In this document: piece by piece, positions 20,790 through 32,419 of the stretch
How the letters are laid out: every line of letters begins with the position of its first letter
How positions within the stretch are numbered: the stretch's first letter is position 1
Source of the DNA: Costus lasius
Lineage: Eukaryota; Streptophyta; Magnoliopsida; Zingiberales; Costaceae
Direction: 5' to 3'
Assembly: GCA_027563935.2 (NCBI GenBank)
Contig: CM050453.2
Location: 85,968,665 to 86,032,664 of the forward strand
DNA: 64,000 nucleotides
Made by a program: the position numbers and the translations under genes
Notes under the pieces: model-generated
Told to the model about the DNA's origin: nothing
What the model saw: only the letters and a program-made list of their open reading frames with translations
The model's database searches: none

Positions 20790-21960
20790 TTCATCCAATT
20801 AATTCGATGGTCAGGATCTAAAACAAATCAATGGGCTAGATCACTTCGAACAATATCTGAGGCACAGTTCAATCTGAGTTTAAAATTGAATCCAATAGTC
20901 TAGATTTCTTCGATTTAAATCCAGCAGTCTTGATCTTTATGAAATCTAACGGTCAAGATTACTTCAAACAAAATCGAATGGCCGAGATCACTCTGATCAA
21001 ATAAAATAAATCCAACGGTTAATATTCGTTCACTTGAAATCAACAGTCCAGATCTGTTTTTATTAATTCTAATGGTTTGGATTCGAATCCAGTCGACGGT
21101 TCAGATCTGAATATAAAACAAATGAACGGATGTGAACGATCGGAGCATATCTCGATCAATCGGTTGGCTTTCGACATAATCAAGGTGTTGATCCCTATCA
21201 AATTGAACCTGATCTTTCCGAACATGACATTGGATATTCGATCTGAGACTCAAATTGGTATGGATCTACGAATTTAAATGAAAGGTCATGATAAATTAAA
21301 TTTAAATGCAATTAGCAGCTGAAATTGATTTGCACAAATCTCAGTCAAATTGACGGCTTTCAAAGTGATCCGAATATCGATCCTTACAAATTTGGATAAG
21401 AGCTTTCCAAATCCGCCCTCAGATTTTCAATCTGAGATCTAAATTTAAGCAAATCTATGAATCAAGCCATTAATGGTTAAGATTGATTTGCACAAATCTC
21501 AGCCAATCGGATATCTCTCAAAATGATTCGAATATCGATCCTTACAAATTTGAATCAGATCTTTCCAAATCAACCCTCGGATTGTCAATCCGAGATCTAA
21601 ATCTAAGTGGACATGAGAATCAAGCCTTCAATGGTTAAGATTGATTTGCACAAATCTCAACCAATTAGACGGCTTTCAAAGTGATCCGCATATTGATCCC
21701 TACAAATGTGGCTCTGATCGTTCTAGATCCGCCATTGGATTTTTGATCAGAGATCTAGATCAAAACAGATCTACGAATTGAACTTTCAATGGCTGAAATT
21801 AATTGTCCCGAATCTCAATTAATCGGATGACTCTCAAAATGATCCGAACATTGGCTCTTACCAAATCAAGTCAGATCTTTCTGAATTTGATCTCTAATTT
21901 TTGCTCAGAAGCCTAGATCTAAGTAGATTTACAAATCTGCCATTAAATTCTGAATGTTTA
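20790..21960 (+). repeat. Degenerate interspersed array of ATCTGA/AACGGT motifs
   Basis: More than twenty short blocks in which TCCAACGGT, GATCTGA and GATTTGCACAAATCTCA recur at irregular 30-110 bp spacing. The same vocabulary fills 48940-50170 in the solo X LTR. Non-coding; short frames across it have no family resemblance. Confidence 0.65.
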
Positions 21961-22399
21961 GCTCATCGACTCATTTATCAAAGTTTGAACAAGTAGTCCT
22001 ACGGTCTGTTCATGAGAATTTTAAACACTTGGACCATTAGCCTGTTTATGCAAATTTTGAACATTTGGCCCATTGGCCCGTTCACAAAATTCTGTTCATC
22101 AAATTTTAAACGCTTGACCATCGGCCTGTTTATTCAAGTCTTAAATGTTTGGCCCACCAGCCCATTTACAGAAAAGCTCGAACGTTTAGCCTAGTGGCTC
22201 ATTCAGCCAACCCATGCACTCAACTCATTCAAACATAGCCATGGACAATAAATGTCTGACGCGAATTGTTAATAACGTTGTTTGGGAGGTCCATACGTCG
22301 ATACTTTGTATCTGGGCGTAGTTCCTCAACGATGTTACAACACAACTCAGATTTTTCTCCATGACTTATGACAAATGCATATCAATTTTGAGGATATTT

Positions 22400-22825
22400 T
22401 TCCAAATTTTAATATCCTACATGCCACAAGGCCGAATATTTTTCAAATTGAATATCCAACACGCCGTAAGACCAGATATTTTTCAAATCAAATTATCCAA
22501 CACGCCGCAAAGCCGGGTAATTTTCTTAAATCAATTATCCAACATGCCGCAAGGCCGGATATTTTATAAATCGAATATTTAACAGGCTGCAAGGCCGGAT
22601 ATCCTTACCCAACACGCCGTTGGGTCCGAGTAAATTTCTCAAATTTAAAATCCAACACGCCGCAAGGCCGGATATCTTTTACTAACAAGCCATTGAGGTC
22701 GGGTAATTTCTCAAATCAAATATCTAACAAGCTGCAAGGCCGGATATCTACACCCAACAAGCCATTTAGGCCGGGTTCTTTCTCCAATTGAATATCCATC
22801 AAATCGCTGAGGCCAGATATTTCAC
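22400..22825 (+). repeat. Tandem array: AATATCCAACACGCCGCAAGGCCGG units
   Basis: Eight or more units of about 45-60 bp, each with CAACACGCCGCAAGGCCGG or a variant. The same array is at 33690-34150 and a reduced one near 48000-48150 and 48630-48900. Confidence 0.85.
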
Positions 22826-22827
22826 AA

Positions 22828-23255
22828 GTTCAAATGCTCACAAGTCGTCAAGACCGAGCACATGTTGAATTCAAATGCTCACAAGTCGTCAAAGACCGAG
22901 CACATGTCGAAATCAAATGCTCACAAGTCGTCAAGACTGAGCACATGTTGAATTCAAATGCTCACAAGTTGTTAAGACCGAGCACATGTTGAATTCAAAT
23001 ACTCACAAGTTGTCATGGCCGAGTGCATGTCGAATTTAAATGTGCATAAGTCGTCAAGACCAAGCATATGTCAAATTCAAATACTCACAAGTCGTTAAGA
23101 CCAAACACATGACAAACTCAAATGCTCACAAGTCATCAAGACTGAGCACATGTCAAACTCAAATGCTCATAAGTCGTCAAGACCGAGCATATGTCGAATT
23201 CAGATGCTCACAAGTCATCAAGACCAAGCACATGTCAAATTGAATATCCAACAAG
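22828..23255 (+). repeat. Tandem array: CTCACAAGTCGTCAAGACCG units, about 41 bp
   Basis: About ten units of the form AAATGCTCACAAGTCGTC-AAGACCGAGCACATGT, period 40-42 bp. Arrays of the same unit occur at 34155-34580 and, on the other strand, at 48185-48640. Confidence 0.92.
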
Positions 23256-25561
23256 CCATTGAGGCCGGATATCTTCTTAGACACAAATCATCCAAGTTGA
23301 CGAAGACTTCTCTCTTTTGTCATTTTTATTTCTGAACACATCATGTATTTTTGTTTTAATATTTAATGAATTATGTTGTTCAGCAATTTTATTTTTATTT
23401 TATTTCATTACATAGATCTCTCAATAAAAAGTACCTAACTTCTAGGGGTAATTAACAATGAGTGTTTGCGCTCATTGGAAGCCAGAATCCATTAAAATAA
23501 AAAACCTTATTAATTTAAGGTGAATTTAAAAAGGTCCAATTATATTAATCACATAACCAAAAATGACCTCATATTTTATCAAGGTGTATCAATAGTATTC
23601 CCAACTAGGGTACTATTAGGTTGTCTTTGAATAACATTAGGGCTACCAAGTATTTGACACAACACCAAGTTGACAATGAAAATACTAGACTAAGAGTGTA
23701 GCTTATAATTGAGGGTATTTAGCCACAACTCAATGGTTACATGATACTAATATCTAATGTATTTTTATATAATTGATCATTTTAGTATTCTTGGTACAAG
23801 CATGTAGTATGATTTTGTACTATTGAAAAAATAGTTTAGCCGACCAACCAATGACGTTTGACATAGATATAGCTCATGGATATGTTTTTTGGACTTCATT
23901 AACTTTATGTTATTGTTACTTGTTACATATAAACAGTTTCACAATGTTATATGCTAAACTGTTCTAGACTAGATTTGATGCTTTATGTATGTAACCAACA
24001 TGGGAGATCAATTTCCAAATCTCTACAGCTGTCATTAGGTTATCTTCATTGTTGCGATACCTGTGTTGTTTTCTTCTTCAGGAGTATACTCGTACTGTTG
24101 TTGTTCGAGAATAAGATGATACCAACTATCAAGTGTTTGATGTAATGTTCATTGAATCATGCAATGAGGGCACATGTAACTCTTATTTTACATTCTTCCA
24201 CCAGTTAGCATGACGACCACTTTTAATATTTATTGTGTCAATGGCGTTGTTGACACAGATTTATATAGCGTTTCAAGCATGATTTTACAGTCGAAATCAT
24301 GTGTATTTCTGGGTTTTCTGCTTCATTATTGCCTTAATTGCCTCACATCTATGAAATCTACACCTCTCTTGGTATTTTCACATTTTCAGGTCAAAACGTC
24401 CATAAAGAGGGTGGATTCTAGTACTTTTGTGGCAGAGGGGCTTCTCCTAATTCAAGACGATCATAACTAGAAGTTTTCAAAGTCATTGTGGCCTTTGTTG
24501 GAAATCACGACCGGGTCACGATCAGAATCATGCCCGAGACTCGTCTCCGCACTTAAGCTATAACTGATAAATCACGACCGTGTCACGACCAAATTCACGC
24601 CCGAGATCGCGGACCTGCCTGTTACGAAATCACGATTTTTACCTAGATTTCTTTAACCTAACCCTAAGGGAAGATCAGGGGCGTTAAGGACCTTTCTCTC
24701 CCGTTGACTAAGGAGGCATAGAGCAGCTTTTGGCGATGGATTTGGTCACGAAATCATGATTTTGTGGAGGACGGGCGGCTGAAGCTTTGCAGGGTATGGA
24801 GGTTGCTAGCAAAAGCTTTTCTTGCTGGAATTTTGCAGCAACTGCAACACTTTGGCAGGGCATGGGAAAAAGAAGAAAGCCCATCAGAGAAGGGAGATAA
24901 AAACCCATTGTTCAAGGGCTGAGTGAGGGGGGATCGCACGGAGAGAAAGGCTACACCAAGGAAGAGAGGTTGCGCATCAAGCTTCATTGAAGATATTCCT
25001 GCGTAGATCATCTCAGGGACAATTTGTAAGAAAAATCCTTAAGTTATATCTGATTTGTCATGCTCATTTTGTAATCGTATGAAAAATACTACATGATTTT
25101 AGTTTGCCTTGGTAATCTCTACACAAATCTGCACATGTGTGTATTGATAAAACCTGCTACTTGTGATTCCATGAATGATATGATAGGCTAAGTTCTAAAT
25201 CAAGATGTGGGGTAGCCCTTGATGACTTACTAGTTGTAGTAGTTTAGCTCTATTCGCCAAAACCCATGCTCAACCTTATGTGTGCACTTCGCCTGCATTA
25301 CCAGAAAGGGTATGCTTGAGCCTTTAATTACCCCAAGTGAGGTTAGTTAATCAGCATCTCTAGGAAGAAAACTCGCTTGTAGATCTGTACTTACTTGCGG
25401 GGATTATAAGGAGCTTAGATGCACCGGGGAGACCCCAGTCCGATCACGCGTCAGAACCATTTGGTGTCCACCTGAACGACATTTTTGTATTCCCAACTTA
25501 TGCATCCAGATGGGGTCCACCTAATTTCAACAAGGACATCTTCTGGCATTGCATTTCATCC

Positions 25562-26217
25562 ATGGCAACATACCCACCTAGGAACGCCAGAGCCTCCTCC
25601 CTCTCAAACCCCTGTATCCGCTATGTGCATTGTCTACTCGCACACTCAATCTTTGCGAGAGATGGGGATGGGATAGTCCGCCAACCTGAATTGCTTTGCT
25701 TGTGGGGTCTTTTGCATGGTTTCCAAATCAACGCTGATTATCACCTTGCCTGGCAGTTTATGAACATTGCTCATGCGCAAAAAGGGATCATCTGCATTGG
25801 AGGCATGATCACTATGATTGCCTTATCGCTGGGACATAACCCATATGGACAGCCGGAGGTAGTGGGCAGTCGGTGCTTGGACCTTGAGCACCTTTTTTCA
25901 ATGAAAATGATTGTTCGGCGAGGCGACATCTATCATCTAACCTTTGTGGATACCACAGTTACCATGACACTTCCAAACTCTGCTAGGACTGATATAAGAG
26001 ACAGCGCCAATTGGCGCCTTCATCCAGAAGCTGCAGCACCAGACGACGAGACAGCACCTCTAGACGTTGATCCTAGCTTCTCTCTTCATGGACAGCACCA
26101 TTATGTAGCGCATCCTTCTACGAACGATATGCTCCACTTGCTCCGCCAAGAACTATAAAACCAAGGGAAGCACCTTGCGACCCTGGTAGAGACAGTGAAG
26201 GCAATTGAGATCTTCCT
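25562..26217 (+). pseudogene. ATHILA-ORF1-like (plant transposon) protein, part 1
   Basis: A 198-codon open frame with RYVHCLLAHSIFARDGDGIVR, LLCLWGLLHG, GGMITMIALSLGHNP and LTFVDTTVTM. This resembles the conserved domain of ATHILA ORF1 / plant putative transposon proteins found beside pol in ATHILA-type retroelements. A TAA occurs at 26156-26158. The same frame then continues (HLATLVETVKAIEIF) up to the HGQ-2 insertion and resumes in phase at 33236. Function is unknown; some authors regard this domain as a capsid- or envelope-like accessory. The 5' end is joined directly to LTR sequence, so gag-pol is deleted. Confidence 0.65.
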
Positions 26218-27096
26218 TGATGCAGGAGCAATCGGGCACACAAACCTACATGAAGCCGGCTCAAGTTCCTTGGAAGACATTTGGAGAAGCTCCCCAGGGC
26301 CCTAGGATTTTTTTTAGGAATCTGCGGTGCAAACGGAGCCTCCTAGAGTTGGACACGGCCAGGCCGTGCGTCCAGACACAGCCGTGACACGAGCGTCCAG
26401 AGATGCGAACGCCGCCATGGCCAACGACACGCCCGTGGCCCCGCCCGTGCTTCCCTCGGCCGAATTTCCTGCAGCCCGACACGGCCGTGCGCCTTGGCAC
26501 GGCCAGCCCGTGTTCTTCTCGGCCAACAATGCTGAGCTCGCCACGGCCAGTGACACGCCCGTGGCCCCGCCCGTGCTTCCCTCGGCCAGCCAACCTGTGG
26601 CTGAACACGGCCGTGCGCCCCGGCACAGCCAGCCCGTGTTCCCCTCGGCCACTAGCAACGAATTCACCACGGCCGCCAACACACCTGTGTTCCAAGCCGT
26701 GTCCTCCCCGGCCAACCGACCTGTAGCTGAACACGGCCGTGCGCACCAACACGGCCAGGCCGTGTTCAACCCTGAAGATGCCGTGGAGCCTCGACGACCG
26801 CACTTTGACGTCAGTCACCCTCCCTACCATGTTGCTCCATCCCAGGATGACCCCAAGGAGCTCCACAAGGTAACAATCCGACAATCCCAACATCAAGGCA
26901 AACCACCGAATCACTTCACGGGCTTCGTAGATACTCCTTCCTCTCACACCACAACAGTCCAGCCCAAGGGCACCCCCAGCCAACCCCTTGGGGCCCCCAA
27001 CCCAAGTGGGCCGCTCAACCTCAGCAACAACACGGCCCAAGAGCGGGCCGCGACAGTAGTTACGCAGCCCACAACATCGAAATTTTGCTGCCTCAT
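26218..27096 (+). repeat. HGQ-2 truncated 5' LTR
   Basis: Matches 31534-32394 up to CTGCCTCAT, then diverges and runs into the gag start region. It keeps 18 bp that the right LTR lacks (near 26610) and lacks the nonsense change seen in the right LTR at 31676-31678. Its coding tail is therefore open from 26327 to past 27096. Confidence 0.9.
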
Positions 27097-27101
27097 GGGT
27101 C

Positions 27102-29040
27102 ATGGAGCGTGAACTTCCAACTCCGGTGAATCCTCCGATGTCCACACACCCAGCCCCTACAAGGGAAGTACCCCCTTTGACTGCACCCGCCCTACTGCGC
27201 GCCCACGAGGAAGATTGGGGTCGCACACGACCATACGAGAGCCCTAGGAACCCAGCCCTGGGGAATGAACCCCTAGATGATGATGATGTTTGGGCCGCCC
27301 AAGGTCCTCAGCCCAATGGGCGCTTCGGCCACGCTTGGGCCGCACGCAGAACACCCGCCCCGAACCGCGTCGAACGTCCCCGCGAGGACCACGATGTCAT
27401 GCGCTATGTTCGACATACCCCTGCACCTTTCAAGGGTGGCCTTGATCCCACAGAGTTTCTCGATTGGGTTGCGTCCGTTGACGCCCATTTTGACCTTACT
27501 AGGCTCCCACATGAGTCCCGCGTTTGGTACGTGCGCACCCTACTTGCGGGTCCTGCGCGTTTGCACTGGGAGAATTTGGAGCGCCAAAATGCACAGCAGG
27601 GTTTACCCCTGGTCACCGAGTGGGCGGAGATGCGTTATCGACTCCGCGAGCGTTACGTCCCCGCCTCATATAGGCAACGACTCCTTGATCAGTATAGTCG
27701 CCTTCACCAGGGTTCTAGTACCATCGAGGAGTATCGTCTCACCTTCGAGACACTCCAACTCCATTGCAACCTACAAGAGGACCCCGAACTGTCGCTATCC
27801 AAATTTAGGAATGGCCTCTGCTCTGATATCCGTCGCACCTTACCCACATATGGGACCGAAACTTTGGATCAGACCTTCCAGCGCGCTCGAGACATCGAGC
27901 AAGACCTGCGCGCCGCTGCAAGACGCGCCGACCTGGGTCCCCCGCGGCGCCCCCATCCGGGTGGTCACCCGCAGCCCCCACCCCAATTCGAACGTCCGGA
28001 GCCTCGTATGGACCCACGGCCCGCGCCCCTAGCCCATCAAACCCCCAGGAGCCCACCCTTAGAGGCCTCACCTTCTCGGCCCACGAGGGAAGAGAGGGGT
28101 AAGGCCCCGATGGATGGCGCATCTGGTTGCATTACGTGTTATAATTGTCTTCAGCCGGGGCACATGTCGCGTGAGTGCCCCAAGAAACAAGCCCGGGCTG
28201 ACACAGGTCCGGCTCGCGTCGCTACCATAACCCCCGCCGAACATGACATCGAGGCGAAGTGTTACACTAGTGGCGAGGAGTCGGGTCCGTCTACCCTTGT
28301 TGTCCGCTGCAACTTAGTCCAACCCGCGCCTACCGAGGATTGGAGGCATTCGGGTATTTTCACCACTTATATCAAGTGCAACAGGCACTCTTGCAAGATC
28401 ATCATAGACGACGGAAGTAGCTTGAACGTGGTCTCCCGGACTGCGGTCACGCGTTTTGGCCTTACCCTTGAACCCCACCCGAGGCCCTACTCTATTCCGT
28501 GGGTTGATACCACTAGCCTCCTTGTCACATACCAGTGCCATGTTCCCATTGCGTTTGGGAACTATCGTGAGAAGGTCCTGTGCGATGTCGCGACGATGGA
28601 TGTTGCTCATGTCCTCTTGGGCTGCCCCTGGTTATACGACAGGGACGTCGTTCACTATGGTCGATCGAACACTTATCTGTTCGACCATGACGAGCAGAAG
28701 ATTCGATTGATTCTGGCTCCGCCTAAGGAGCTACGAGCGTCCACTTCCACGGGCGTGATCACTCCATCAACCCCTGTCCCGCAGCCTTCTCCTATGATCT
28801 CCCTCATGCGAACCCCTGCGTTGGTTCGCGAGGCTTATGCGACCAAGACTGTCTATGCGCTCATGGTGCGCGAAGTTCAGGACCCCATCCCTTGCCCTGA
28901 CCCGATGCCTCCTGCTGAGGTGTCCATCCTCTTAGTCGAGTTTAGCGATATCAGCCCTGCGGATTTGCCTCACGGCCTCCCTCCGGAGAGGGACATTCAA
29001 CACGCCATTGACCTTGTCCCGGGGCACCCCTCCCTAATCT
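27102..29040 (+). pseudogene. HGQ-2 gag and protease
   Basis: Continuous frame beginning within the LTR-gag fusion. The capsid-like domain includes GGLDPTEFLDWVASVDAHFDL, LHWENLERQNAQ and WAEMRYRLRERYVPASY. A Pro/Arg-rich linker, one CCHC knuckle (CYNCLQPGHMSREC, about residues 346-359) and a retropepsin-like region follow, in which the active-site triplet reads DDGSS where HGQ-1 has DGGSS. Near 29022-29035 an apparent one-base loss puts RT in another frame. The natural N-terminal leader seen in HGQ-1 is absent because of the deletion. Confidence 0.85.
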
Positions 29041-32000
29041 GCCCCACCATCGCCTCAATCCCGCCGAACATGCGGAGTTGCAGCGCCAAGTGTATGACCT
29101 CCTCACTAAGGGGTACATCCGTGAATGCTTCAGCCCTTGCGCCGTACCCACGTTGCTCACACCTAAGAAGGATGGGTCATGGCGCATGTGTGTCGATAGC
29201 CGAGCCATTAATAGGATTACTATCAAATCTTGGTTTTCCAAGCTCGGCCTCCGAAGCGGATACCACCAAGTCTGCATTCGCGAAGGTGATGAGTGGAAGA
29301 CCGCTTTCAAGACCAAGGATGGCCTTTTCGAGTGGCTTGTCATGCCATTCGGGCTGTCCAATGCCCCGTCCACCTTTATGCGCTTGATAAGTCAAGACCT
29401 CCGACCCTACATGGGCAAGTTTTTGGTCGTCTACTTCGACGACATCCTGATCTTTAGTAAGACCCGAGATGAGCACTTGGAGCATCTTCGCTCCACTTTT
29501 GAGCTCCTGCACAAGGAGCGCCTCTTCCTTAACACGAAGAAGTGCTCCTTCATGACCCCAAGCATGTACTTTCTGGGGTACATCGTCTCTGACCAGGGTC
29601 TGTCCGTTGACCCCGCGAAAGTTGAAGTCATCCGGCACTGGCCTGAGCCACGTACCGTGACTGAGGATCGTAGTTTTTTGGGTCTTGCAGGCTTTTACCG
29701 CCGGTTCATCTGCGGGTTCAGTACGATTGCAACCCCCTTGACTCAGCGTCTCTCTAAGCACGAGTTTGAGTGGACCCCTGCTACTCAGCGAGCTTTTGAC
29801 GCGCTTAAGGACGCCTTAACCACCGCTCTTGTTCTGCGCCTCCTTGACTTCTCGAAAGTCTTCGAGGTCGCCTGTGATGCTTCCGGGTCCGGCATTGGTG
29901 GCTCCCTTAGTCAGGAGGGCCACCCCGTGGCTTTCTTCAGTGAGAAATTGAACGCGGTTAGGCAGCGTTACTCCACTTATGACAAGGAGTTTTACGCAAT
30001 TGTTCAGTCCCTTCGGCAATGGAGGCACTACCTCCTCCACCGCGAGTTTGTGTTATACAGCGACCACCAGGCCCTTTCCTTCCTTAACGCCCAAAAGAAG
30101 TTGGGCGCCCGCCATGCTAAGTGGGTCGAGTACCTACAGCAGTACTCCTTTGTGATCAACCACAAGGCGGGTAGGAAGAATGTCGTCGCGGATGCCTTGA
30201 GTCGCGTCTGGACTCTTCTATGTGTCATGCGCACCCGTGTCAATACCTTTGACCATGTCAAAGACGAATATGCCACCTGTTCTGATTTCGGTGCCATTTA
30301 TGCTGCTTTGACCGAGTCCATTGACCCCGATTCCCCTTATCAATTGTGCGAGGGTTACTTGTTCTTGGGGAACCGCTTGTGCATTCCCTGCTCTTCGCTT
30401 CGAGATCATCTACTGCTTGAACTTCACACGGGTGGCGTCTCCAGCCATCATGACCGCGACAAAACCCTTGAAATGGCGGAGGAATGCCTCTTCTGGCCTT
30501 CCCTACGAAAGGATGTCAAGCGCATTGTGCGCCACTGTGGTACATGTCAATTGTCCAAGCCCCGCCCTGCGAACACAGGTCTCTATACCCCTTTGCTAGT
30601 GGCCAGTGGCCCAAGCCCCGACCTGAGCATGGACTTCGTCCTCGGGTTGCCTCGGACCGTCTGCCGCTTCGACTCGATCTATGTCGTTGTCGATCGGTTC
30701 TCCAAGATGGCCCATTTCATCCCTTGTGCGCGCACTGTGGATGCATCACACGTTGCATCCCTTTTTGTCCGTGAAATCGTGCCTCTTCATGGTCTTCCCT
30801 CCTCCAACGTGTCCGACCGTGACACGCGTTTTGTGAGCCACTTCTGGTGCTCACTATGGGCCATCTCACATACCACGTTGAAATTTTCAACGGCTTACCA
30901 CCCTCAGACCGACGGTCAAACCGAGGTTGTTAATCGCAGTTTGGGCAATCTACTCCGCTGCCTTGTAGGCGACCATCCGAGGTCTTGGGATTCCATCCTA
31001 CCTATGGCCGAATTTGCGTACAATAGCGCCTCTAATAGGACTACGGGTCTTAGTCCCTTCCAGATTGTCTTGGGCTACCAGCCACGTAAATCCATCGACC
31101 TGCATGACCTTCCCATCGAGTCCCACCTCTCCCCACATGCGTATTCCTTTGCCCAGCACATCGCTAGTTTGCATGACGAGGTTCGATGTCGTATCTTTTT
31201 GGGCAATACTCGCAATGCAATGAAGGCCAGTGAGCATCGTAGGCCACAACATTTCACTATAGGTGAGCTGGTGAGGGTGCGTATCCACCCCGAGCGCTTG
31301 TCGAGCAGGGCACATTTTAAGCTCCAGCCACGCTACATGGGACCGTATGCGGTGGTACGCAGGATTGGCTCCAACGCCTATGAGCTTGACTTGCCTGAGG
31401 ACATGGGGATCCACCCTGTCTTCAACGTGGCGGACATCCTTCCCTTCCACGGCCCCTTGGAGGAGCCGTCTGACACCGACGAGCTACTGCCCCTTAATTC
31501 TCCGGGGGAGAACTCAGAGTACGCAGCGGAAGCTGATGCAGGAGCAATCGGGCACACGAACCTACATAAAGCCGGCCCAAGTTCCTTGGAAGACACTTGG
31601 GGAAGCTCCCCAGGGCCCCAGGATTTTTTTCAGGAATCTGCGGTGCAAACGGAGCCTCCCAGAGTTGGACACGGCTAGGCCGTGCATCCAGACACAGCCG
31701 TGACACTAGCGTCCAGAGACGCGAATGCCGCCACGGCCAGCGACACGCCCCTGGCCCCGCCTGTGCTTCCCTCGGCCGAATTTCCTGCAGCCCGACATGG
31801 CCATGCGCCTTGGCACGGCCAGCCCGTGTTCTTCTCGGTCAACAATGCCGAGCTCGCCACGGCCAGCGACACGCCCGTGGCCCCGCCCGTGCTTCCCTCG
31901 GCCAGCCAACCTGTAGCTGAACACGGCCACCCCGTGTTCCCCTCAGCCACCAGCAACGAATTCACCACGGCCGCCAACACACCCGTGTTCCAAGCCGTGT

Positions 32001-32419
32001 CCGCCCCAGCCAGCCGACCTATAGCTGAACACGGCCATGCGCACCAACACGGCCAGGCCATGTTCAACCCTAAAGATGCCGTGGAGCCTCGACGACCGCA
32101 CTTTGACGTCAGTCACCCTCCCTACCATGTTGCTCCATCCCAGGATGACCCCAAGGAGCTCCACAAGGTAACAATCCGACAATCCCAACATCAAGGCAAA
32201 CCACCGAATCACTTCATGGGCTTTGTCGATACTCCTTCCTCTCATGCCATGACAGTCCAGCCCAAGGGCACCCCCAGCCAACCCCTTGGGGCCCGCAACC
32301 CAAGTGGGCCGCTCAAACTCAGCAACAACATGGCCCAAGAGCGGGCCGTGACAGTAGTTACGCAGCCCACAACATTGAGATTCTGCTGCCTCATCGCCAT
32401 GTGTTCGAAGCACGTCTAG
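29041..32419 (+). pseudogene. HGQ-2 pol: RT, RNase H, integrase and LTR-encoded tail
   Basis: The frame is open from 29078 to 31678. RT has [16 protein letters not shown], but about 20 residues between RITIK and WFSK are missing relative to HGQ-1. Motif A reads KLGLRSGYHQ, with Gly in place of the catalytic Asp; VYFDDIL is intact. RNase H has [11 protein letters not shown] and LYSDHQAL. Integrase has the CGTCQLSK zinc finger, LSMDFVLGLP, VSDRDTRFVSHFW and TDGQTEVVNRSL, so all three core acidic residues are present. The C-terminus FNVADILPFHG leads into the LTR at 31534. A TAG at 31676-31678, where the left LTR has a Gln codon, stops it. The same frame then stays open to 32419. In-frame tail length inside the LTR is about 295 codons. 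Confidence 0.88.

Larger units (their letters stand above)
17556..22266 (+). repeat. Family X LTR, 5' and middle module (copy 1)
   Basis: Starts TGTTGAGGAT and is homologous, in the same order, to the reverse complement of 51517 down to about 48960 in the delimited X solo LTR. Shared landmarks are the segment around ATTCTAAATTA, a block of CAAAATT-type repeats, ATATATTTATTTATTGCAA, a TATA box, and GAGATTTCTTTCT. Compared with that copy it carries an extra block at about 18170-19595. No protein-coding content is convincing. Downstream it passes without a clear break into the segment also found as the E LTR (from 22267). Confidence 0.7.
22267..25450 (+). repeat. Family E LTR, left copy (probably truncated 5' LTR of an ATHILA-like element)
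   Basis: Begins TGTTAATAACGTTG and matches 33566-41330 apart from insertions in the latter. By eye most stretches are about 95% identical. It contains two tandem arrays, a polyadenylation-like AT-rich part, and a TATA-like GATAAAAA at 24895-24902 followed by a leader-like sequence. Similarity to the right copy ends at CAGAACCATTTGG (about 25450). There the left copy jumps to ATHILA-type coding DNA, while the right copy continues for about 550 bp. The left copy therefore lost its LTR end plus gag-pol. Confidence 0.65.

Noticed and set aside
22828..23255. CRISPR-like array of regularly spaced repeats
   Set aside because: Whole units repeat, spacers are not unique, and the host is a plant. It is a tandem array within an LTR.
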